From: RGIG4608 sp045651165
GTDB taxonomy: Bacteria > Bacillota > Clostridia > Oscillospirales > CAG-272
Direction of reading: 5' to 3'
Length of the DNA: 56,535 nucleotides
NCBI GenBank assembly: GCA_045651165.1
Contig: JAZRRX010000036.1
Coordinates: forward strand, 1 to 56,535
Below the pieces are notes generated by a model, which worked only from the letters and a program-made list of their open reading frames with translations, was not told the DNA's origin and did not search any database. Within the stretch, counting starts at the first letter, position 1, and every line of letters starts with the position of its first letter. The position numbers were made by a program, and so were the translations under genes. Below are positions 42,845 through 50,467 of the stretch, one piece after another.

Positions 42845-44997
42845 ACATTTTTGAAACACTCGCAAAAGAATTAAACATTACACTCACTCAGGTTGAGAAA
42901 ACTGTGGCACTTATTGATGAGGGCAACACAATCCCTTTTATCGCACGTTATAGAAAGGAAGTTACAGGCTCTCTTGACGATGAAATTCTTCGTAAGTTTG
43001 ATGAGAGATTAAACTATCTTCGCAATATCGAAAAGAGAAGAGAAGAGGTAACTGAACTTATTCGCGCGCAGGACAAACTCACCCCTGAAATTGAAGAAGC
43101 AATCAAAAATGCAGTAACAATTACTGAAATTGATGATATTTATCGCCCCTTCCGTCCCCATAGAAAGACAAGAGCATCCGTTGCTAAAGAAAAGGGTCTT
43201 GAGCCCTTGGCTCTTCTCATTCTTGAGCAAAGAGATGCTTACGAGCCATCCCTTGACGAAATTGCAGATACTTATATCGATGCCGAAAAGGGTGTTGAAA
43301 ATAGAGAGCAGGCATATGCAGGCGCGTGTGATATCATTGCCGAAAGCATTTCCGACAATGCTGAATACAGAAAAGAAATTCGTCGTCTTACCTTCCAGTT
43401 TGGTCTTGTAACAAGCAAGGCAAATACTGAAGAAGACTCCGTTTATGCGCAGTATTATGACTATAGTGAAGGCGTTAAAAAGATTCCTTCACACAGAATC
43501 CTTGCTATTCACCGCGGTGAAAAGGAGGAGTTTCTTAAGGTTGCAATTACTGTTGAGAAGGATTTTATTCTCAATTATCTTTATAACGAAATTATTCTTC
43601 CCAACCTCAGTGAAGCAAAAAAATATATTGAAAATGCTATTGTTGATGGTTATGACCGTCTTATTGCACCAAGTGTTGAAAGAGAAATTTACAATGATCT
43701 CTTTGACAATGCTTGTGAGGGTGCAATCGCGCTTTTCTCTGATAATTTGAAGCATCTTTTGATGCAATCTCCCATCAAGGGTAAGGTGGTTCTTGGCTTT
43801 GACCCCGGTTATGTTAACGGATGTAAACTTGCCGTTGTTGACCCCGTTGGTAAGGTTGTTGACACGGGAGTTATCTACCCCACAAAGCCCCGTCAAAGAA
43901 TTGATGAAGCAAAGAAGATTGTTAAGAGCATGATTCGTGCCCACAAGGTTGACGTTATTGCAATCGGTAATGGTACTGCTTCTAAAGAAAGTGAAATTTT
44001 CATTGCCGACCTTCTCAAAGAGGTTGAAAGTGATACAAAATATATTGTAATTAGTGAAGCAGGCGCTTCGATTTACTCCGCATCAAAGCTCGCAGCTGAT
44101 GAATTTCCTGATTTTGACGTTATGCAAAGAAGTGCGGTTTCTATCGCAAGAAGATTGCAAGACCCACTTGCTGAATTGGTTAAAATTGATCCCAAGTCCA
44201 TTGGTGTAGGTCAGTATCAGCATGATATGAAGCCTGCGCGTCTTGATGAAGCGCTCACAGGTGTTGTTGAAGACTGTGTAAACAGTGTTGGCGTTGACGT
44301 AAATACAGCGTCTCACTCACTTCTTTCTTACATCGCGGGTATAAACTCTACAAGCGCAAAGAATATTGTAAAATATAGAGAAGAAAACGGTGCGTTTAAG
44401 TCAAGAGCAGAAATTCTTAAAGTGCCAAGAATTGGTGCTAAAGCATACGAGCAGTGTGCAGGTTTCTTGAGAGTGCCCGACTCCAAATTTATTCTTGATA
44501 ATACAGGTGTTCACCCCGAATCTTATGAGGCAGCACTTAAGCTTCTTAATAAGTTTGAATACACACAGGAGGACGTTAAGGCAAACAAACTCTCAATGCT
44601 TCGTGTGAAAGCAGAGAAGTATGGTTTGAGAAAGCTTGCCGAGGAATTTTCAGTTGGTGAGCCAACTCTTGTTGACATTATCACTGAACTTGAAAAACCA
44701 GGACGCGATATTCGTGACAGCTTCCCGGCACCCGTGCTTCGCGATGATATTCTTGGTATGGAAGACCTCAAGCCCGAAATGGTTCTTACAGGAACTGTTA
44801 GAAATGTAATTGACTTTGGTGTTTTTGTTGACATCGGCGTGCATCAGGACGGACTTGTTCATATTTCCGAGCTTTCCGATAAATATGTAAAGCATCCATC
44901 ACAAGTGGTATCTCTTGGTGATGTGGTTAAGGTAAAAGTTCTTTCTGTTGACCTTAAGAAAAAGAGAATAGCTCTCTCAATGAAAGGACTTAACTGA
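42841..44997 (+). CDS. Tex-family RNA-binding protein
   Basis: 718 residues. Layout: helical N-terminal region (1-330), YqgF/RNase H-like fold with GFDPGYVNGCKLAVVD (about 320), double helix-hairpin-helix domain (about 490-560: GINSTSAKNIVKYREENG, KVPRIGAKAYEQCAGFLRV) and a C-terminal S1 domain (about 640-718, GTVRNVIDFGVFVDIG). Tex proteins act on transcription or RNA; the exact role is unsettled. It starts at the ATGA shared with rsuA and ends in the TGATG shared with the DUF4186 gene. Confidence 0.95.
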   Translation: MNIFETLAKELNITLTQVEKTVALIDEGNTIPFIARYRKEVTGSLDDEILRKFDERLNYLRNIEKRREEVTELIRAQDKLTPEIEEAIKNAVTITEIDDIYRPFRPHRKTRASVAKEKGLEPLALLILEQRDAYEPSLDEIADTYIDAEKGVENREQAYAGACDIIAESISDNAEYRKEIRRLTFQFGLVTSKANTEEDSVYAQYYDYSEGVKKIPSHRILAIHRGEKEEFLKVAITVEKDFILNYLYNEIILPNLSEAKKYIENAIVDGYDRLIAPSVEREIYNDLFDNACEGAIALFSDNLKHLLMQSPIKGKVVLGFDPGYVNGCKLAVVDPVGKVVDTGVIYPTKPRQRIDEAKKIVKSMIRAHKVDVIAIGNGTASKESEIFIADLLKEVESDTKYIVISEAGASIYSASKLAADEFPDFDVMQRSAVSIARRLQDPLAELVKIDPKSIGVGQYQHDMKPARLDEALTGVVEDCVNSVGVDVNTASHSLLSYIAGINSTSAKNIVKYREENGAFKSRAEILKVPRIGAKAYEQCAGFLRVPDSKFILDNTGVHPESYEAALKLLNKFEYTQEDVKANKLSMLRVKAEKYGLRKLAEEFSVGEPTLVDIITELEKPGRDIRDSFPAPVLRDDILGMEDLKPEMVLTGTVRNVIDFGVFVDIGVHQDGLVHISELSDKYVKHPSQVVSLGDVVKVKVLSVDLKKKRIALSMKGLN

Positions 44998-45347
44998 TGG
45001 CTACCGTTGACGAAGCCCTTGAAAGATTAAGCCACTCGAAATTTCGCAGCAGCTTTAAGCTTTCAAAAAAAGATAAGGAATATATAAACGAGAAGGGAAT
45101 GGATTTAATCCGTTCCCATACTCGTGATTTTGTAAAGCATAAATTGGCACCTGCATTTCCCGAAAATGACGGAAAGCAGACCGCAATGAGCGGGCATCCA
45201 ACGTTTAAAGCGATGCACGCCTGCGCTTGCTGCTGCAGAGGATGCCTTAATAAGTGGTATAACGTACCACTCGGCACTCCTCTTACCGAAGCTCAGCAGG
45301 AAAAGATAGTCAATCTACTTGATGCGTGGATTGAGAAGCAAATCTAA
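44997..45347 (+). CDS. DUF4186 family protein
   Basis: 116 residues. The pattern RLSHSKFRSSFKLS, GMDLIRSHTRDFVKHKLAP, NDGKQTAMSGHPTFKAMHACACCCRGCLNKW is the DUF4186 signature, with a Cys-rich HACACCCRGC stretch that could bind metal. Function unknown. It shares one base with the tex stop codon, so translational coupling to tex is likely. In its intact Cys cluster it is a full-length family member. Confidence 0.88.
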   Translation: MATVDEALERLSHSKFRSSFKLSKKDKEYINEKGMDLIRSHTRDFVKHKLAPAFPENDGKQTAMSGHPTFKAMHACACCCRGCLNKWYNVPLGTPLTEAQQEKIVNLLDAWIEKQI

Positions 45348-45382
45348 AGTGGATTAGTCGCACCGTGGTGTCCCCCCGCGCC

Positions 45383-45411
45383 GTCATCCTCGAGCGTCAG
45401 CGAAGGATCTT
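45383..45411 (+). repeat. Intergenic repeat of the 'GTCATCC..GCGAAGGATCTT' type
   Basis: GTCATCC, CGAGCGTCAGCGAAGGATCTT-like sequence (45383-45411) forms GATCC/GGATC-type pairing and belongs to a common intergenic repeat seen in clostridial genomes. The region 45348-45580 holds no gene; it carries this repeat, the GTAGGGGCG element and a GGGGAGGGC stretch. Confidence 0.4.
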
Positions 45412-45447
45412 GCGCGGCGCACAAACAAAATCTCGCCCTCAAACATC

Positions 45448-45471
45448 GTAGGGGCGCACCGCGTGCGTCCG
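45448..45471 (+). repeat. Dispersed GTAGGGGCGCACC repeat, plus orientation
   Basis: Counterpart of the repeat at 40914-40937 (23 of 24 identical, opposite orientation). The pair encloses the asparaginase-DUF4186 operon. Confidence 0.7.
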
Positions 45472-45586
45472 TCCCAATACGAACTAACGCAAAGCCCTCT
45501 CTGGCGGGGAGGGCATCAAACAGTTTTATACAATTTGCACAAAAATCACCCTATCTATTTTGTGATATTTTTGCGAAAACTAATTG

Positions 45587-45615
45587 TTGACAAAATGCAC
45601 AATTTGTGTTATTAT
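45587..45615 (+). promoter_or_regulatory. Promoter of tRNA-Lys
   Basis: TTGACA (45587-45592), 17 bp, TATTAT (45610-45615), 22 bp before the tRNA. Confidence 0.75.
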
Positions 45616-45637
45616 ATATGGGTAGCAAACTTAATAT

Positions 45638-45713
45638 GCCCCATTAGCTCAGAAGGTAGAGCACATGACTTTTAATCATGGTGTCCGGAGTTCGACTCTC
45701 CGATGGAGCACCA
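45638..45713 (+). tRNA. tRNA-Lys (anticodon TTT) with one acceptor-stem mismatch
   Basis: The anticodon stem CATGA/TCATG with loop CTTTTAA gives TTT. The T-arm is CGGAG/CTCCG with TTCGACT loop, and CCA is encoded (45711-45713). The acceptor pairs GCCCCAT with ATGGAGC, which leaves a C-A mismatch at the third pair. All other helices look normal. Confidence 0.95.
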
Positions 45714-45741
45714 AACCCGTTGCGTAAGCAACGGGTTTTTT
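45714..45741 (+). terminator. Terminator of tRNA-Lys
   Basis: AACCCGTTGC (45714-45723), GTAA loop, GCAACGGGTT (45728-45737), then TTTT. Confidence 0.9.
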
Positions 45742-45801
45742 CTTTTCGCAGTAATATGAATAATATTCAATAATATTAGTTAAATAATATTAAAAAAATT
45801 C

Positions 45802-45830
45802 TTGTAATCTTGACAAAATTGTGATATAAT
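45802..45830 (+). promoter_or_regulatory. Promoter of pyk
   Basis: TATAAT (45825-45830) with an extended -10 TGA upstream (45822-45824). The -35 at correct distance is TTGTAA (45802-45807, 17 bp). The TTGACA at 45810 is too close to be its -35. Confidence 0.65.
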
Positions 45831-45875
45831 TTAAATGGAATAATATTACTTTTACTAATAAAGGAGAAAATAGTA

Positions 45876-47291
45876 ATGAGAAAGACAAAAATCGTATGTA
45901 CGATTGGCCCTGCAACTGAAAGTGAAGATCAACTTCGCGCGCTTATGCTTGCGGGCATGAATGTTGCTCGTCTTAACTTTTCACACGGTACTCACGAGGA
46001 ACATAAAGTAAGAATTGACAGAATCAAAAAGGTTAGAGAAGAGCTTGGGCTTCCCGTTGCAATTCTTCTTGACACTAAAGGCCCTGAATACAGAATTAGA
46101 ACATTTGAAAATGATAAAATACAGCTTAAAGATGGTGACACTTTCACTTTCACAACTGACCAAATTGTTGGTAATCAGGAGAGAGTTGCAGTAAGTTATC
46201 TTAACCTTCACAACGACCTTGAAGTTGGCAACAAGATTTACGTTAACAATGGTCTTGTGCACTTCGTTGTTGAAAAAATTGAGGGACACGATATTATTTG
46301 TAAGGTAACTGCAGGTGGTGAACTTTCTAACAGAAAGAGCATGAGCTTCCCTGGTAAGGTGCTTAAGCAGAAATACCTTTCTGAAGTTGACAAGGCAGAC
46401 CTTCTTTTTGGTGTTGAACAGGACGTTGACTTTATCGCGTGCTCATTCGTATCCTGCAAGCAGGACCTTGACGACGTAAAGAACTTCCTTGAGCCCTATA
46501 CTACTGATGACAATATTTCACTTATTGCTAAGATTGAAAATCAGCACGGTGTTGACAATATTGATGAAATTTGTCAGGCTTGTGATGGTATTATGATTGG
46601 CAGAGGGGACATGGGTGTTGAAATTGCTTTTGAAGAACTTCCCAAAATTCAGAAGCACCTTATTACAAAGTGCCGCCTTCTTGGTAAGCGCGTTATTACC
46701 GCGACTGAAATGCTTGAATCTATGATTTATAATCCCCGTCCCACAAGAGCAGAAATTAGTGACGTTGCAAATGCCGTTTATGACGGAACAAGTGCAATTA
46801 TGCTTTCAGGTGAAACTGCAATGGGTAAATATCCTATTCTTGCAGTGCAGACAATGGCAAAGATTGCTGAAACAACTGAAAATAATATCAACTATAAAAA
46901 GAGATTCTTCAACACAGAATTTGACATTCAAAATAGTGTTGACGCGGTTTCTCACGCAACTTGCTCAATGGCAATCAACCTTAATGCAAAGGCTATTGTT
47001 GTTTGCTCACTTTCAGGTAGAACTGCGAGAATGGTAAGCCGCTTTAGACCTCCTGTTGATATTATTGGTATTTGTATTGACCAAAAGTCAGTTCGTAAGC
47101 TTTCACTTTCTTGGGGTGTAACACCAGTGCTTGGCGAACCCGTTCCCACAACTGACGTTCTTTTCTACTCTGCATACAAGACAGCAAAGAACCTATTCAA
47201 TCTTAAGAAGGGTGACCAGATTGTTATTACAGGTGGTCAGATTAACGGAAAGAGCGGCAATACAAATCTTTTGAAGGTTGATACAATCTAA
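45876..47291 (+). CDS. pyk: Pyruvate kinase
   Basis: 471 residues, last step of glycolysis, PEP + ADP to pyruvate + ATP. Motifs: RKTKIVCTIGPATES, MNVARLNFSHGTHEEH, LDTKGPEYR, the active-site IAKIENQHGVDNIDEI, MIGRGDMGVE and GTSAIMLSGETAMGKYP. Without the extra C-terminal PEP-utilising domain found in Bacillus enzymes. SD AAAGGAG. The NUDIX gene follows after 1 bp. Confidence 0.97.
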   Translation: MRKTKIVCTIGPATESEDQLRALMLAGMNVARLNFSHGTHEEHKVRIDRIKKVREELGLPVAILLDTKGPEYRIRTFENDKIQLKDGDTFTFTTDQIVGNQERVAVSYLNLHNDLEVGNKIYVNNGLVHFVVEKIEGHDIICKVTAGGELSNRKSMSFPGKVLKQKYLSEVDKADLLFGVEQDVDFIACSFVSCKQDLDDVKNFLEPYTTDDNISLIAKIENQHGVDNIDEICQACDGIMIGRGDMGVEIAFEELPKIQKHLITKCRLLGKRVITATEMLESMIYNPRPTRAEISDVANAVYDGTSAIMLSGETAMGKYPILAVQTMAKIAETTENNINYKKRFFNTEFDIQNSVDAVSHATCSMAINLNAKAIVVCSLSGRTARMVSRFRPPVDIIGICIDQKSVRKLSLSWGVTPVLGEPVPTTDVLFYSAYKTAKNLFNLKKGDQIVITGGQINGKSGNTNLLKVDTI

Positions 47292-47292
47292 T

Positions 47293-47835
47293 ATGAATTT
47301 TGAAGAAAAAACGAAATCCGAAAATCTTGTCTTTGACGGCAAGGTGCTTCACGTTTATTGTGATGATATAATTCAGCCCGACGGCAAAGAAGCAAAGCGC
47401 GAATACGCAAAGCATCTTGGCGCTGTGTGTGTTGTGCCTTTGACCGATGAAAATGAGGTTATTTGCGTTAAGCAATATAGATATGCGCACCACAGAATGT
47501 TTCTTGAAATTCCTGCAGGCAAGCTTGACTATGTAGGTGAAGATAGAAGAGAAGCGGCACTCCGTGAGCTTCGTGAAGAAACAGGCGCGCTTTGTGAGAG
47601 TTTGACTCACATTGGGGACATTGTTCCTTCTCCTGCCATTTTGACTGAGAGAATTTCAATGTACCTTGCTGAAGGTCTTACTTTCACGGATACGGAATAC
47701 GACGAGGGCGAGTTTATCGAAATCGTCAAAATCCCTCTTGCCACGCTTGTCGATATGATTATGAATGGTGAGATTGAGGATGCAAAAACACAAACTGCCA
47801 TACTTAAGATTTGGCATCTTAAAAACAACAAATAG
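47293..47835 (+). CDS. NUDIX hydrolase (ADP-ribose pyrophosphatase-like)
   Basis: 180 residues. Layout as in ADP-ribose pyrophosphatases: EIPAGKLD before the NUDIX box and a GEFIEIVKIPL region after it. The box reads GKLDYVGEDRREAALREL then REETGAL. It has one extra residue between the Gly and the first Glu compared with the canonical G-x5-E spacing. RBS is weak, since it begins 1 bp after the pyk stop. Substrate presumably ADP-ribose or a related nucleoside diphosphate; not certain. Confidence 0.9.
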   Translation: MNFEEKTKSENLVFDGKVLHVYCDDIIQPDGKEAKREYAKHLGAVCVVPLTDENEVICVKQYRYAHHRMFLEIPAGKLDYVGEDRREAALRELREETGALCESLTHIGDIVPSPAILTERISMYLAEGLTFTDTEYDEGEFIEIVKIPLATLVDMIMNGEIEDAKTQTAILKIWHLKNNK

Positions 47836-47840
47836 AACTA

Positions 47841-47869
47841 AAGGGCAAATGTTTAATTTGCCCTTTCTT
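47841..47869 (+). terminator. Terminator after the NUDIX gene
   Basis: GGGCAAAT (47843-47850) pairs with ATTTGCCC (47856-47863), with TTTCTT following. It stands 15 bp before polA. Confidence 0.75.
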
Positions 47870-47883
47870 AGAAAAGGACAATT

Positions 47884-50451
47884 ATGAAAAAACTACTTGT
47901 AATTGACGGAAACTCCATACTGAATCGTGCATTTTATGGCGTAAAGCTCCTATCTAACAAAAATGGACTTTATACAAATGCCATTTTCGGTATGATAAAC
48001 ATAATAAACAAGCAAGTTGAGACAGTAAAACCCGACTATGCGGCGGTTGCCTTCGACCTTAAAGCACCTACATTCCGTCATAAGATGTATGATGCATATA
48101 AGGCGGGCAGACATGCTATGCCCGATGAACTTCGAGTTCAATTTCCGTATGCAAAGCGCGTTTTACACGAAATGGGCTTTGCTGTGCTTGAAAAAGAAGG
48201 ATTTGAGGCAGACGATATTCTTGGCACACTTGCAAAGAGAGCCGAGGAAAATGATATTGAGGCATACGTTTTGACGGGCGACCGAGATTCGCTCCAGCTC
48301 ATAACCGATAAAACAACGGTTTTGCTTGCAACCAACAAAGACACACTCACAATGGATAGAGCTGCGTTTTTTGAAAAATACGGTGTTGATGCAAGTCAAT
48401 TCGTTGACGTTAAGGCACTTATGGGTGACTCATCGGATAATATTCCTGGTGTTGCCGGAGTTGGTGAAAAAACTGCACTTAAGCTCATCTCCGATTTTGG
48501 CTCGCTTGACAATATTTATGCTAATTTGCCAAGTGAAAGAATCGGCAAAAGTGTCAATGTAAAACTTGTAGAGAATAAAGATAATGCATATCTTTCACAA
48601 ACTCTTGCGCGCATTTGCACCGACGTGCCCCTTGAAGAAACTATTGACGATATTGCATTTGAGGGCTTCCGCGAGGGTGCATATGACCTCTTTACCGAGC
48701 TTGAATTTATGGGCTTTATTAAAAAATTTGGTCTTACCAAACCCCAAAACTCTGAAGTTGTTTCTACATTTGAAGAAGGTGAGCAACTCGGATTTTTTAG
48801 TGAGCCGATAGAGGTAAATGCCGAAAAGAGTGAAAAAGTGGTATCTTTGAATGACCTTTTGGCACTTGACAGAGGTACTCCTTGTGCAATTTCATTTGAA
48901 AATGGAAATTTGTACGTTGCAAATGAAGGGGAACTTCTCGTTTATGAGTGTGCACCTGAAAATGCACGCGAATTTTTGTGCGATACAGAAAGAAAATTTG
49001 TAATGCACGATTGCAAGAGCATATATCACGCACTATCAAATATCAATTTTAAAAATTGTAATTTTGATATTATGCTTGCTGCATACGTGCTCAATGCAGG
49101 AGAGGGCTCGTTTGACCTTTCACGTCTTGCAATGGCAAATCTTTCGCTAATTGTTGAAGAAAATACAATAAAAGCGCCCGTTATTTACCAAATATACAAG
49201 ATATTAAAGCAAAAAATAGAAGAACTCCATTTTGAAAAGCTCTTCTATGAAATAGAAATGCCTCTTTCCAACGTTCTTTTTGAAATGGAGAGCCAAGGAT
49301 TTAAAATCGACCGCGAAGGTCTTGCTAATTACGGACTTCGCCTTGACGAAACAATAAATGAACTCGCAGAGCGCATCTATGCTTACGCGGGTAGGGAATT
49401 CAATATAAATTCCCCCAAACAGCTTGGCGAGATACTTTTCGAAACATTGATGCTCCCCCACGGCAAGAAGACCAAAACGGGATATTCAACCAATGCTGAG
49501 GTGCTTGATAAACTTCGTGTTTATCACCCGATAATTCAAGATATTCTTGATTATCGTCAGGTTATGAAGCTTAAAGGCACATATATTGATGGTTTTATTA
49601 AACTTCTCACTGAAGATAACAAAATCCATACAACATTCAAGCAAACAGGAACTGCAACTGGGCGTCTTTCGTCCGCAGAACCCAATTTGCAGAATATACC
49701 TATAAGAACAACTCTTGGCAGAGAGCTTCGACATTATTTCATCCCAACAACTGAGGATTACGTCCTTGTTGACGCGGACTATTCGCAGATTGAATTGCGA
49801 CTTTTGGCAGCAATTTCGGGTGATGAAAATATGATTGGCGCATTTTTGTCGGGAGTTGATATTCACACCTCAACTGCTGCAAACGTGTTCCACGTACCTG
49901 AAGATATGGTTACAAGTGAGCTTCGCAAACGCGCGAAAGCGGTTAATTTCGGTATAGTTTACGGAATTGGTGAGTTTTCTCTCTCCGATGACCTTCATAT
50001 TTCAATGAAAGAAGCAAAAGAGTATATCGAAAGCTATAAGGCGAGCTACCCTTTGGTTGATAAATATCTTAAAGATATTGTTGCCGAAGGATATGAACAC
50101 GGCTTTGTGTCAACTCTCTATGGCAGAAGAAGATATATTCCTGAACTTTCAGGTCAAAATAAAATGCTCAAAAAATTCGGTGAGCGAGTTGCTATGAATA
50201 GTCCGATTCAAGGAACTGCGGCAGATATAATCAAGGTTGCGATGATAAATGTCAATCACCGCTTGAAAGAAGAGGGAATAGACGCTCACCTCATCTTGCA
50301 GGTGCACGATGAACTCGTTGTAGAATCCCATAAGGATTGCTCCGACATTGCTGCTAAAATATTGCGTGAGGAAATGGAAAACGCAATTATTCTTCCTGTA
50401 CCTCTCTCCGTCGAGCTCACCATTGGCGAAACATGGTATGATAATAAATAA
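47884..50451 (+). CDS. polA: DNA polymerase I
   Basis: 855 residues. The 5'-3' exonuclease domain (1-290) has LLVIDGNSILNRAFYG and FEADDILGTLAKR. A middle domain (300-470) lacks the acidic DxE motif of a working 3'-5' exonuclease (its sequence there reads CAISFENGNLY), so proofreading is probably absent, as in B. subtilis. The polymerase domain (470-855) has DADYSQIELRLLA, RAKAVNFGIVYGIG and the VHDELVVE motif C. SD AAAAGGA. The 16-bp gap to the next gene suggests read-through. Confidence 0.97.
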   Translation: MKKLLVIDGNSILNRAFYGVKLLSNKNGLYTNAIFGMINIINKQVETVKPDYAAVAFDLKAPTFRHKMYDAYKAGRHAMPDELRVQFPYAKRVLHEMGFAVLEKEGFEADDILGTLAKRAEENDIEAYVLTGDRDSLQLITDKTTVLLATNKDTLTMDRAAFFEKYGVDASQFVDVKALMGDSSDNIPGVAGVGEKTALKLISDFGSLDNIYANLPSERIGKSVNVKLVENKDNAYLSQTLARICTDVPLEETIDDIAFEGFREGAYDLFTELEFMGFIKKFGLTKPQNSEVVSTFEEGEQLGFFSEPIEVNAEKSEKVVSLNDLLALDRGTPCAISFENGNLYVANEGELLVYECAPENAREFLCDTERKFVMHDCKSIYHALSNINFKNCNFDIMLAAYVLNAGEGSFDLSRLAMANLSLIVEENTIKAPVIYQIYKILKQKIEELHFEKLFYEIEMPLSNVLFEMESQGFKIDREGLANYGLRLDETINELAERIYAYAGREFNINSPKQLGEILFETLMLPHGKKTKTGYSTNAEVLDKLRVYHPIIQDILDYRQVMKLKGTYIDGFIKLLTEDNKIHTTFKQTGTATGRLSSAEPNLQNIPIRTTLGRELRHYFIPTTEDYVLVDADYSQIELRLLAAISGDENMIGAFLSGVDIHTSTAANVFHVPEDMVTSELRKRAKAVNFGIVYGIGEFSLSDDLHISMKEAKEYIESYKASYPLVDKYLKDIVAEGYEHGFVSTLYGRRRYIPELSGQNKMLKKFGERVAMNSPIQGTAADIIKVAMINVNHRLKEEGIDAHLILQVHDELVVESHKDCSDIAAKILREEMENAIILPVPLSVELTIGETWYDNK

Positions 50452-50467
50452 GACATAAGGTGCAAAT

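Noticed and set aside
45810..45830. TTGACA next to TATAAT upstream of pyk as one promoter
   Set aside because: The spacing is only 9 bp. TTGTAA at 17 bp and the extended -10 explain the promoter better.
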